From Acetobacter sp. DsW_063 (GTDB lineage: Bacteria; Pseudomonadota; Alphaproteobacteria; Acetobacterales; Acetobacteraceae): a stretch of 51,578 nt of DNA. This document shows positions 11,688 to 19,982 of the stretch, piece by piece; the first letter of the stretch is position 1; each line of letters begins with the position of its first letter. The notes beneath the pieces are model-generated. The model was not told the origin of the DNA. It ran no database searches and saw only the letters and a list, made by a program, of their open reading frames with translations. The position numbers and the translations under genes were made by a program. Location of the stretch: positions 1 to 51,578 of the forward strand of contig NZ_JOPL01000033.1 of assembly GCF_002153745.1 (NCBI RefSeq). Reading direction: 5' to 3'.

Positions 11688-13373
11688 ATGACCACAGAGA
11701 AATTTACCGTCGGGCATTACTTGTCCGCGCGTCTCGGGCAGATCGGCCTTAAGGATCATCTCGCCGTCGCAGGCGATTTCAATCTTGTCCTTCTGGATCA
11801 GCTTCTGGAAGAGGGTTCGACCCGCCAGATCTACAGCTGCAATGAACTGAACTGCGGTTACACGGCTGAAGGTTATGCGCGAGCGAATGGCGCGGCGGCG
11901 ATGATCGTAACGTTCAATGTCGGCGCCTTGTCCGCCGTGAACGCCATCGGTAGCGCTTACGCGGAAAGCCTGCCGGTCATATTCATCTCGGGCGGCCCGA
12001 ACACCAACGATCAGGGCAGCGGCCATATCCTGCACCACACGATCGGCACGACCAATTACGGTTACCAGATGGAGATGGTCAGCCACGTCACCTGCGCGGC
12101 GGAAGTGATCCAGTCGGCGGAGAACGCCCCGGCGCAGATCGACCATGCGATCCGCACGGCCCTGCGTCTACGCAAGCCCGCTTACATCGAAATCCCCTGC
12201 AACCTTGCGAGCGCGCCTTGCATGCGTCCTGGACCGGTTTCCAGCCTTCTGGCCGAGGCGACGCCGGACCGTGTGAGCCTTGACGCTGCGGTGAAAGCCG
12301 CAGGCGAATTCCTGTCCGCACGCGAAAAGGTCGTCATCCTTGTCGGCAGCCGCGTTCGCACGCTGGGTTCGCTGGAGCCGATCGTGGCGCTGGCCGAGCG
12401 CGTTGGCTGCGCCGTCACTGTCATGGGCGCCGCAAAGAGCTTCTTCCCTGAGGATCATCCGCTGTTCCGCGGCGTTTACTGGGGCGAGATCAGCACGATG
12501 GGCGCGCAGGAACTGGTGGAGAGCGCGGACGGCGTGATCTGCCTTGCGCCAATCTTCAACGACTATGCGACTGTGGGGTGGCAGTCCCGTCCGAAGCCGG
12601 AGGACACGCTGCTCGCCGACCTGAACGAGGTCACTGTCGACGGACGCAGCTACGCCGGCTTCCATCTGGGCGCCTTCGTGTCTGCGCTGGCTGAGAGCGC
12701 GCCGCGTCGTCCGGCGACCGGACAGACTGCGAAGCCCGCGCCGGATGTCATTCCTGCGTCGAAGCCTGATGCGGCGCTGACGAATGATGAGATGGCGCGC
12801 CAGATCAATGCTCTGGTCGACGGCAACACCACCCTGACGGCCGAGACCGGCGACAGCTGGTTCAACGCGGTACGCATGAATCTGCCGGGCGGCGCCAAGG
12901 TCGAGAGCGAGATGCAGTGGGGCAGCATCGGCTGGTCCGTCCCGGCTGCGCTAGGCGGCGCATACGCGGCACCGGATCGTCGTCATGTGCTGATGGTCGG
13001 AGACGGCTCGTTCCAGCTGACGGCGCAGGAAGTGGCGCAGATGGTCCGCTACGAAGTTCCGGTCATCATCTTCCTGGTGAACAACCGTGGCTATGTCATC
13101 GAAATCAAGATTCATGACGGCCCGTACAACTACATCAAGAACTGGGACTACGCGGGTCTGATCGACGCATTCAATGCGGGCGAGGGGCATGGTCTGGGTC
13201 TGCACGCACATAATGGCGCGGAACTGGCCGAGGCGATCGAGAAGGCCAAAGCCAACACGCGTGGCCCGACCCTGATCGAGTGTCATATCGGTCAGACAGA
13301 TTGCACCGACATGCTGGTTCGCTGGGGCAAGAAGGTCGCCGCCGCGAACAGCCGTCCGCCCGCCAAGGCGTAA
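11688..13373 (+). CDS. pdc: pyruvate decarboxylase
   Basis: Thiamine-diphosphate enzyme converting pyruvate to acetaldehyde and CO2 (EC 4.1.1.1), the step that routes lactate-derived pyruvate to acetate in acetic-acid bacteria. It has 561 residues, the normal size. Glu53 in CNELNCGYTAEGYAR corresponds to the ThDP-activating Glu, His116-His117 in GHILHHTIG are the paired active-site histidines, and the ThDP/Mg motif runs from VGDGSF to LVNNRGY. The full-length Pdc pattern separates it from acetolactate synthase or indolepyruvate decarboxylase. ATG 11688 follows AAAGGACAGGGAGCG. A GC-rich hairpin follows the stop. Lactate genes lie immediately downstream, which fits a lactate to pyruvate to acetaldehyde route. 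Confidence 0.96.
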   Translation: MTTEKFTVGHYLSARLGQIGLKDHLAVAGDFNLVLLDQLLEEGSTRQIYSCNELNCGYTAEGYARANGAAAMIVTFNVGALSAVNAIGSAYAESLPVIFISGGPNTNDQGSGHILHHTIGTTNYGYQMEMVSHVTCAAEVIQSAENAPAQIDHAIRTALRLRKPAYIEIPCNLASAPCMRPGPVSSLLAEATPDRVSLDAAVKAAGEFLSAREKVVILVGSRVRTLGSLEPIVALAERVGCAVTVMGAAKSFFPEDHPLFRGVYWGEISTMGAQELVESADGVICLAPIFNDYATVGWQSRPKPEDTLLADLNEVTVDGRSYAGFHLGAFVSALAESAPRRPATGQTAKPAPDVIPASKPDAALTNDEMARQINALVDGNTTLTAETGDSWFNAVRMNLPGGAKVESEMQWGSIGWSVPAALGGAYAAPDRRHVLMVGDGSFQLTAQEVAQMVRYEVPVIIFLVNNRGYVIEIKIHDGPYNYIKNWDYAGLIDAFNAGEGHGLGLHAHNGAELAEAIEKAKANTRGPTLIECHIGQTDCTDMLVRWGKKVAAANSRPPAKA

Positions 13374-13383
13374 GTCAGGTTTG

Positions 13384-13411
13384 GCTCCGGGGCGTTTCAG
13401 CGCCCCGGAGC
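13384..13411 (+). terminator. 11-bp GC-rich hairpin after pdc
   Basis: GCTCCGGGGCG (13384-13394) pairs exactly with CGCCCCGGAGC (13401-13411) around TTTCAG, starting 11 bases after the pdc stop. There is no T run afterwards. Confidence 0.6.
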
Positions 13412-13654
13412 ACGTTACGGTGATCATGAGGCTCGCCAATTCTGAGCCATATTTTCGATTGCGCTTATCCAGTCCTATCGCGGCTGTTATTCATCTCCCC
13501 TATATTTGCCTCACAAGCATGATCATTGCGCATGGATGGACGACCTTCCGAGGCGACCATATTGCGCTAGTGTGATGCTGTGTGGCCAGAAGTGGTCAAA
13601 GAGGCGCGCATCTTCAAAGACGCGCTGATGTGTGGTCGCAAAGAGGGTGGGTTG

Positions 13655-14398
13655 ATGCGAGTTGGGCTGTTCGTGCCGTGTTACGTCGACGCGTTTCATC
13701 CGGAGGTTGGTCAGGCGACGCTGGAGTTGCTTGAGCGATTCGGTCTCGACGTCGATTATCCGTTCGACCAGACCTGTTGTGGTCAGCCGATGACCAACAC
13801 CGGTTGCCACGAGGAATCGCGGGCCACCGAAGAACTCTTCGTAAAAAATTTCTCTGAATACGATTATATCGTGGCGCCTTCCGGCAGCTGCGTGAATCAG
13901 GTGCGACGTAATTTCACGGCGCTCGAACAGACGGAGGAAGTGACGGCAGTTCGCGCCAAGACATTCGAACTGGTCGAATTCCTGCATGACGTTCTGAAAG
14001 TCGATGCTTTTCCGTGGGCCGAGTTTCCGCACAAGGTGGCGTTGCATAACAATTGCAACGCCCTTCGTGGCCTCAACATCGCCAGCATGTCGGAGCTTCG
14101 GAACGAGCGTTATTCCAAGCCGAAGGATCTGCTTGGCAAGGTACGGGGGCTGGAGTTCGTCGATATCGCTCGCCCCGATGAATGCTGCGGCTTTGGCGGC
14201 ACCTTTTCGGTGTTCGAGGAAGGGATTTCCTCCCGCATGGGGCAGGACAAGGCCCGCGATCAGGCGCGGTCAGGCGCCGAGTATGTCACCTCGTCCGACA
14301 GTTCCTGCCTGATGCATCAGGAAGGGTGCGCGCTGCGATTGCAGTTGGGTCAGAAATACATTCATATTTCCCAGATTCTGAACGGATCGCGGGCATGA
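13655..14398 (+). CDS. lutA: lactate utilization protein A (LutA/LldE, CCG-domain Fe-S protein)
   Basis: Subunit of the LutABC complex that oxidises L-lactate to pyruvate. It has 247 residues with two cysteine-rich CCG domains: the first near FDQTCCGQPMTNTG and the second at HNNCNALRGL plus DECCGFGGTFSV. These bind an iron-sulphur cluster and quinone-linked redox centres in related heterodisulfide reductase subunits. The start at 13655 (MRVGLFVPCYVDAFHPE) is the family N-terminus and has GAGGGTGGG upstream; the reading frame extends 25 codons further but with no supporting features. It overlaps lutB by ATGA, so the two are translationally coupled. Confidence 0.93.
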   Translation: MRVGLFVPCYVDAFHPEVGQATLELLERFGLDVDYPFDQTCCGQPMTNTGCHEESRATEELFVKNFSEYDYIVAPSGSCVNQVRRNFTALEQTEEVTAVRAKTFELVEFLHDVLKVDAFPWAEFPHKVALHNNCNALRGLNIASMSELRNERYSKPKDLLGKVRGLEFVDIARPDECCGFGGTFSVFEEGISSRMGQDKARDQARSGAEYVTSSDSSCLMHQEGCALRLQLGQKYIHISQILNGSRA

Positions 14399-15966
14399 GC
14401 GCCGCTACGCCGCAGACTCCGGCCGGTAAATCGCCAGAGGGCGCACCGGAACATCTGACGCATGCGGCTGGAGCCAGCGTGACCATGCCGCCGCGTGGGC
14501 CTGAGGAGCAGCCCCGTGGTCCGGTGATCCGTCCTGGCCGCCCGGTCGATCAGTCCGAGGCCGCGAAGCGGTTCATGGCGGCGCCGCAGCATCTGGCCAT
14601 GCACGATCAGCGTCTTTGGGATCTTCGTCAGAAGCGCGACCGGCAGATGCACGGGATCGAGGAATGGGAGGAGCTTCGGCAACTCGCCTCCGACATCAAG
14701 ATGCATACGTTGACGCATCTTGATCATTATCTGGCTGAGTTCGAACGCAACGCGCTGGCCAATGGCGTGAAGGTGCATTGGGCGAGGGACGCGGGCGAGC
14801 ACAACGCCATCGTCGTCGATATCATGCGCGCGCGGGGCGCCAAACGTCTTATCAAGAGCAAGTCTATGCTCACGGAAGAATGCGGCTTTCGCGAGTACGC
14901 GGCGGAGCATGGTGTCGAGGTCATCGAGACCGATCTGGGCGAGCGGATTCAGCAGCTTGACGACGAAGCGCCGAGCCATGTCGTGGTGCCGTCCGTGCAC
15001 AAGCTACGAACGGACGTCGCCGCCGTCTTCGCGCGCACGCTTGGCACCGATCCAGATAACGCCGACGCCGGTTACCTCGCCGAGCAGCAGCGCGAGACGA
15101 CACGCCCGCTTATCCTGAGCGCCGACGCCGGTATGACCGGCTGCAATTTCGCCGTTGCGGAAACCGGCTCGGTGGTGGTCTGCACCAACGAAGGCAACGC
15201 GGATCTGTCGGCCAATACGACCGGCCTGCATATCGTTTCAATGGGAATCGAAAAGCTTATACCCAAGCTGGAAAATCTCGCCGTCTTCGTGCGTCTGCTG
15301 TCGCGCAGCGCTCTGGGCTCGCCGATCACGCAGTACACGTCGCATTTCCGTGGGCCGCGCAAGGGCGGGGAGATGCATATCGTGCTAGTCGACAACGGCC
15401 GCACCGATCGTCTCGGCATGGAGCAGTTCTGGACGTCCCTGAAATGCATTCGTTGCGGCGCGTGCATGAATACGTGTCCGGTGTTTCGCAGGTCTGGCGG
15501 ACTGAGCTACGGCGCGACCTACACAGGTCCAATCGGATTGATTATCGACCCGACGTTCAATCGTCACAAATATTCGACATTGCCTTTTGCTTCCACAATG
15601 AATGGAAGTTGCACGAACGTCTGTCCGGTGAAGATCAACATTCACGAACAGATCGCGGGCTGGCGTAAGGTGCTTTCTGAAAATCACGAGATTCCGGCGT
15701 TCAAGAAAAACATGATGAAGGCGGCAGGCGCGATTCTATCATCGCCGCGCCTGTACCGGGCCAGCCTGCCGTTGGCCGACAGCGCGCTGCGACATCTGCC
15801 CCGGTTCATCATCTATAACCGGATGAATACCTGGACACGCGGTCGCGAGATGCCGCACACGCCGCGAGAAACCTTTCATCAGTGGTACAAGCGCGAGCGC
15901 GGCAAGGACGGCAAAAAAGGCAAGGGGAGCGGTCCCTCGCCCAAGGTGGAGGGAGATGCGTCGTGA
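14395..15966 (+). CDS. lutB: lactate utilization protein B (LutB/LldF, iron-sulphur protein)
   Basis: Large iron-sulphur subunit of the lactate-oxidising complex, 523 residues. The N-terminal about 300 residues form the LUD domain (AETGSVVVCTNEGNADL is diagnostic). Ferredoxin-type cysteines follow at C351, C354, C357 and C361 (CIRCGACMNTC) and at C406 and C410 (GSCTNVCPVKI). The first about 50 residues are Pro- and Gln-rich and look like a lineage-specific extension. ATG 14395 overlaps the lutA stop. The 3' end encodes a Lys/Gly-rich tail before the GTG of lutC. Membrane association is through partners; no membrane helix is seen. Confidence 0.94.
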   Translation: MSAATPQTPAGKSPEGAPEHLTHAAGASVTMPPRGPEEQPRGPVIRPGRPVDQSEAAKRFMAAPQHLAMHDQRLWDLRQKRDRQMHGIEEWEELRQLASDIKMHTLTHLDHYLAEFERNALANGVKVHWARDAGEHNAIVVDIMRARGAKRLIKSKSMLTEECGFREYAAEHGVEVIETDLGERIQQLDDEAPSHVVVPSVHKLRTDVAAVFARTLGTDPDNADAGYLAEQQRETTRPLILSADAGMTGCNFAVAETGSVVVCTNEGNADLSANTTGLHIVSMGIEKLIPKLENLAVFVRLLSRSALGSPITQYTSHFRGPRKGGEMHIVLVDNGRTDRLGMEQFWTSLKCIRCGACMNTCPVFRRSGGLSYGATYTGPIGLIIDPTFNRHKYSTLPFASTMNGSCTNVCPVKINIHEQIAGWRKVLSENHEIPAFKKNMMKAAGAILSSPRLYRASLPLADSALRHLPRFIIYNRMNTWTRGREMPHTPRETFHQWYKRERGKDGKKGKGSGPSPKVEGDAS

Positions 15967-16574
15967 GCGCCAGCAGCCGCGAGGCGATTTTTGCCGCCAT
16001 CCGCGCCAATCGTCCGAAAGTCGACGCCCCGCTTCCCGCTGTGCCGCTGTTCGACGCGAACACTCCGGCCGATCTGGTCGCGGCGTTTACGAAGATGGTC
16101 GAGACGATGGGCGGCAAAATTCTGGAGCCCGGCGAGGGCGACCCGATCGCCGCGTTGAGGGCTGCGGTGGCCGGCCGTGGCGTCGTCGCCAGCGCGGTGA
16201 AGGAACTGCCTGACGACGCCGCGCAGGGCGTTCGCGCCATTACGCCGGACATGACGCCAACGTCCCTGGCGGATGTGGAGGTCAGCGTGGTCCGGGCTGC
16301 GTTCGGTGTCGCGGAGACCGGTTCGGTGTGTCTGCCGGACAGCAGACTGGTTGTGAACACCGCTGGCTTTTTGGCGCAACATCTGATTGTGTTGCTCGAC
16401 CCGGCGCAGATTGTCGCCAACCTTCATCACGCTTACCTGCGACCCGAGTGGCGGCAGCACGCATACGCTGTTTTTCAGACAGGCCCGTCCGCAACCGCGG
16501 ACATCGAGGGCGTGCTGATCCACGGCGCGCAGGGCGTGCGCTCTCTGCGTGTGCTGTTCTGCCCCGAGACGTAG
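15963..16574 (+). CDS. lutC: lactate utilization protein C (LutC/LldG)
   Basis: Third LutABC component, 203 residues, an LUD-domain protein containing VAETGSVCLPDS, the same signature as in LutB. The start is GTG 15963 (MSASSREAIFAAIRAN), overlapping the lutB stop by 4 bases and giving the usual LutC N-terminus. With lutA and lutB it forms a compact three-gene operon. No GntR-type regulator or lactate permease is directly attached, although a MctP-type symporter lies 3.4 kb downstream. Confidence 0.92.
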   Translation: MSASSREAIFAAIRANRPKVDAPLPAVPLFDANTPADLVAAFTKMVETMGGKILEPGEGDPIAALRAAVAGRGVVASAVKELPDDAAQGVRAITPDMTPTSLADVEVSVVRAAFGVAETGSVCLPDSRLVVNTAGFLAQHLIVLLDPAQIVANLHHAYLRPEWRQHAYAVFQTGPSATADIEGVLIHGAQGVRSLRVLFCPET

Positions 16575-16725
16575 AGTCTAATATCAAAGAATGCGAGGAA
16601 CGCCCACGCAGCGTTACGAAAGCTGTCACGCGCTCCTGTCGGGTGGACGTGTCCTGCCGTGCGAGCTAGACGATATCGAACGCACGAAGGCGTGACATCT
16701 GACGGAGGTCTTTCGGCGTCTCGCG

Positions 16726-17265
16726 ATGACTTACCGGGGTTTTTCTTTCGACCGGAGCTGGCGTCTGGCGCTTCTGGCCCTGACGCTGCTGGGGTTTCTG
16801 GGGCAGGTTGCTCTCCAGTCGTTCGCCGGTCCGATGGAGACGCCGCGAGCGGCAATAACCCGACTGCTCGGCGTCGACATCGCGGCCACGAATTCGGCCT
16901 CGGCTATGGCTGGCATGAGCGGCATGGATACCGTCGGGTGCGCCCACGCTGTAGTGCGGGACGATTGTGCCGGCGGTCATGCACATTCCCAAGATGGTCA
17001 TGCTGGAGGACAGCAGGACGAATCCTGCCCACTCTGCCCGTTACTGCATATCAGCAGTTTCCTTCTTGCGTCTTCTCCGTTTGCACCCGGCATATCGTCG
17101 GCGTGGCTCGCCGTTCGCCTGCTCTGCGCCGCACCGCGCGCACCGCCCGCGATCATCCGGCCTTTGCCTCCATCACGTGGACCGCCGCTCTTCGCCTCAC
17201 TTCGTCTCTCAGTCTTTGAGGGTGCGGATAGGCGCTTGTTTCCAGCCGGTCTTAAGCTGCATTAG
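16726..17265 (+). CDS. DUF2946 family protein, copper-associated
   Basis: A 179-residue protein with one N-terminal hydrophobic segment (LALLALTLLGFLGQVAL) that could be a signal anchor. A Met/His-rich middle (AMAGMSGMD, AGGHAHSQDGHAGG) and the CPLCPLL motif are typical of DUF2946 proteins, which commonly accompany TonB-dependent copper receptors. A periplasmic copper-handling role is inferred. The next gene on the same strand is exactly such a receptor, 167 bases downstream. Biochemical function is unknown. The start ATG 16726 has GGAGG 17 bases upstream, unusually far. Confidence 0.72.
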   Translation: MTYRGFSFDRSWRLALLALTLLGFLGQVALQSFAGPMETPRAAITRLLGVDIAATNSASAMAGMSGMDTVGCAHAVVRDDCAGGHAHSQDGHAGGQQDESCPLCPLLHISSFLLASSPFAPGISSAWLAVRLLCAAPRAPPAIIRPLPPSRGPPLFASLRLSVFEGADRRLFPAGLKLH

Positions 17266-17282
17266 CGACCAGCGGCGAAGCA

Positions 17283-17310
17283 GTTTTCCAAAATAGCAGT
17301 TTTGGAAAAC
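17283..17310. promoter_or_regulatory. perfect 11-bp inverted repeat upstream of the copper receptor
   Basis: GTTTTCCAAAA (17283-17293) and TTTTGGAAAAC (17300-17310) are exact complements separated by TAGCAG. It lies just after the DUF2946 gene and 122 bases before the receptor start. It could be an operator for a metal-responsive regulator or an RNA hairpin controlling read-through between the two genes. Confidence 0.5.
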
Positions 17311-17432
17311 ATACGACGTCACAACGATGCGTGACCATCGGCGCGCCCGGGGCAGCCATTGCTCCGGCGAACCTATGGTTCCCGCCGCGCACTCTCCTGG
17401 CTGATCCGCAAATTCAGATCAGGAAGAACGAA

Positions 17433-19640
17433 ATGTTCTCACAGTATTGGAAACGCCCAGCGCTGGCGGCCATATTGGTCGCCGGGTGTGCTCTTGCCTG
17501 TTCGGCTCAGGCTGCATCTTCCAGAGAGCCTGCAACTGAAACGTCGAGCGATCCGGCCTTACGAGCGAAAGCCGCTGCGGCGGGGGAGAGCCCGGCAGGA
17601 AATTCTGGGCAAACACGCCCGTTCAGCAAACTGAGTGCAGAAGCAACCGAGTATCTGACGGTCACGGGGATCAGGCGCGCCGCAACGCATAGTCCCGATG
17701 CGACGTCGCTGTTTCGGAACGCACTTGGGTTCAGCAGCTATGGGGCGGGGGGAGTTTCGGCGTTGCCTGTGCTGAACGGTATGGCGGATGATCGCGTGGC
17801 GACGTTTGTGGACGGTATGCGGATCGCCGCCGCGTGCCCCAATCATATGAACCCCGCCCTGTCTTACGTCGATCCGGACAGCGTGGAGAAGGCGGTGGCG
17901 ATCGCGGGAGTAACGCCGGTCAGCGTCGGTGGCGACAGCACAGGCGGAACGATCGAGGTCGAGCGGCGCGATCCGCAGTTCGCGACGGACGGCGCCCTTT
18001 TGGTGACAGGGCATATGCGTGGAGATTATCGCAGCAACGGCGGAGGCTCTGGTGCGTCCGGGTCGCTTACGGTCGCGAACGACACGGTGAGCCTGCGCTA
18101 CTCGGGCTCTTATTCACACGCGAGCAATTATCATGCTGGCGGAGCAGGTGCGCAGGTGCGCTCCACCAGTTACCTCAGCTTCAATCACGCAGTCACGCTC
18201 GGCGTGCGTCATGAGAATCACGCGCTGACTCTGACGGCGGGACAGCAGGACATCCCGTATGAGGGATTTCCGAATCAATACATGGACATGACCAACAACC
18301 GATCGACCTTCGTCAACGGCAAATATGTTGGTTCGTTCGGTTGGGGAACGCTGGAGGCGAGGGGGTTCTGGCAACGCGTGACGCACGCGATGGATATGCT
18401 CTCCGACAAGGGCGGGCATACGTCGAGCACAGGCATGCCGATGAACACGGATGAACGTACGGCCGGTTATTCCGTGAAAGCGACGATACCCTTGGGGCTG
18501 CGACATACGTTGCGGTTCGGCAGCTCGTTCGATCATAACGGATTGAATGATTGGTGGCCGCCGTTACAGGGAAGCATGATGATGGGGCCGAACACGTTTC
18601 ATAACGTGAATGGCGGTCATCGGGATCGGCTCGGACATTATATCGAGTGGGAAGCGCAATGGTCCCGACGGTTCTCCACCGAACTTGGTCTTCGCAACGA
18701 TCTGGTGACGATGAACACTGGAGCGGTGTCGCCATATTCCTGGACCGGAATGATGTCGATGGCGGACGCCGCCGCTGCGCAGCGTTTTAATGCGGCCTCG
18801 CGCGGGCGTACAGACGTCAATTTTGACGTGACGGCTCTGGCGCGCTGGCGACCCGTGGACTCGCTGCTAATCGAGGCTGGTTACGCACGGAAGACGCGTT
18901 CGCCCAATCTCTACGAACGTTACGCATGGGGTGCGGGCGCGATGTCTAGCCAGATGATCGGCTGGTTTGGCGACGGCAACGGTTATGTGGGGAATCTGAA
19001 CCTGAAGCCGGAGGTGGCCAATACGGCGAGCATGACGATCACGTGGAGCGACGTTCGGGATCATGCTTGGCAAATAAAGATTCAACCGTATTTCACCTAC
19101 ACGCATAATTATATCAACGTCGTGCGTATCGCGGAATTTGCCAGCGGCCTGTCACAACTACGCTTTGTTAACCACAACGCACAGAGCTATGGCGTCAATG
19201 CTCAGGCCTCCCGTCGTTTGTGGAGCGACGATGCGTGGGGAACGGGTGAAATCCGGGCGAACATCAACTGGGTGCGGGGGCAGGACCTGGTCACGCACTC
19301 CGGTTTGTATCATCAGGCTCCGGCCAACGGACTTGTCGGCATCTATGAAAAATATCAGAATTTGACAGGGAGAGTCGAAGTCACGCTCATGAAGAAGAAA
19401 AGCTCGGTCGACTGGCTGCGTAACGAACCCCGGACGCCCGGTTACGCTCTGCTTGGGGTGGGCGGATCGTATCGATGGAGAAATTTTCTTCTCGACGCCA
19501 GCATCGACAACCTTCTTAACCAGAGCTACTACCTGCCGCTTGGCGGTTTGTCGCTCGGCGACTATGACGCGACTGGCGTTCTTGGTCCGTTACAAGGTCT
19601 GGGACGCTCCTTCAATCTGAGTCTTACCGCCAGCTTCTGA
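17433..19640 (+). CDS. TonB-dependent copper receptor, OprC/NosA-like
   Basis: Outer-membrane beta-barrel importer for copper, 735 residues. It has a signal peptide (ALAAILVAGCALACSAQAA), a plug domain and a barrel ending in the aromatic C-terminal residue Phe (LSLTASF). In the plug, FVDGMRIAAACPNHMNPALSYVDP and PVSVGGDSTGGTIEVE match TonB copper receptors. Cys135-x3-Met139 and His318-x-Met320 reproduce the CxxxM and HxM copper-binding arrangement of Pseudomonas OprC with nearly the same spacing. Met/His-rich loops (GSMMMGPNTFH) fit the metal. I choose ATG 17433, preceded by AGGAAG; the frame is open upstream to 17331 but that adds no signal peptide. Confidence 0.9.
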   Translation: MFSQYWKRPALAAILVAGCALACSAQAASSREPATETSSDPALRAKAAAAGESPAGNSGQTRPFSKLSAEATEYLTVTGIRRAATHSPDATSLFRNALGFSSYGAGGVSALPVLNGMADDRVATFVDGMRIAAACPNHMNPALSYVDPDSVEKAVAIAGVTPVSVGGDSTGGTIEVERRDPQFATDGALLVTGHMRGDYRSNGGGSGASGSLTVANDTVSLRYSGSYSHASNYHAGGAGAQVRSTSYLSFNHAVTLGVRHENHALTLTAGQQDIPYEGFPNQYMDMTNNRSTFVNGKYVGSFGWGTLEARGFWQRVTHAMDMLSDKGGHTSSTGMPMNTDERTAGYSVKATIPLGLRHTLRFGSSFDHNGLNDWWPPLQGSMMMGPNTFHNVNGGHRDRLGHYIEWEAQWSRRFSTELGLRNDLVTMNTGAVSPYSWTGMMSMADAAAAQRFNAASRGRTDVNFDVTALARWRPVDSLLIEAGYARKTRSPNLYERYAWGAGAMSSQMIGWFGDGNGYVGNLNLKPEVANTASMTITWSDVRDHAWQIKIQPYFTYTHNYINVVRIAEFASGLSQLRFVNHNAQSYGVNAQASRRLWSDDAWGTGEIRANINWVRGQDLVTHSGLYHQAPANGLVGIYEKYQNLTGRVEVTLMKKKSSVDWLRNEPRTPGYALLGVGGSYRWRNFLLDASIDNLLNQSYYLPLGGLSLGDYDATGVLGPLQGLGRSFNLSLTASF

Positions 19641-19663
19641 CATTCGAACTCTTCACGAACCTC

Positions 19664-19694
19664 TATCCGGCGCCGGCGTGCGCGTCGGATAGAG
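19664..19694 (+). terminator. weak hairpin after the copper receptor
   Basis: CTATCCG and CGGATAG arms with additional GC pairing flank a GC-rich loop, starting about 24 bases after the stop. No T run follows. Confidence 0.35.
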
Positions 19695-19732
19695 CGCGCG
19701 GTCACAGGTTCGCGCGGTACGGTCGATGGCTA

Positions 19733-19760
19733 TTGACTTTGGGGGGGGCGTTTTTAAAGT
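19733..19760 (+). promoter_or_regulatory. predicted promoter with a G8 tract in the spacer
   Basis: TTGACT (19733-19738) and TAAAGT (19755-19760) are 16 bases apart, and the spacer contains eight consecutive G residues (19741-19748). It drives the DUF3311-symporter pair. Length changes in the tract would alter the spacing between the two hexamers. Confidence 0.45.
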
Positions 19761-19802
19761 GAGAAACGGACGATATCACATTAAAAATAACGCGGTCCCT
19801 TA

Positions 19803-19982
19803 ATGAAAATATTCGATGTTTTGCTCTTGGCGCCATTCGTGGGGCTGTTGTGGCTGCCTTTCTATAACCTGCAAACGCCGGTTCTGTTCGGTTTCCCGTT
19901 TTTCTACTGGTATCAATTCGCCTGGGTGCCCGTGACATCGGTCCTCATCTGGCTCGCATGGAAGAAGGGAAGCCGGACATGA
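19803..19982 (+). CDS. DUF3311 small membrane protein
   Basis: A 59-residue protein beginning MKIFDVLLLAPFVGLLWLPF and containing the DUF3311 hallmark GFPFFYWYQFAWVPV, ending in a basic tail (WKKGSRT). It has two hydrophobic segments. DUF3311 proteins are typically encoded directly before sodium:solute symporters and are thought to be accessory subunits. Here the stop overlaps the symporter start by ATGA, so the two are translationally coupled. The ribosome-binding site is weak. Confidence 0.85.
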   Translation: MKIFDVLLLAPFVGLLWLPFYNLQTPVLFGFPFFYWYQFAWVPVTSVLIWLAWKKGSRT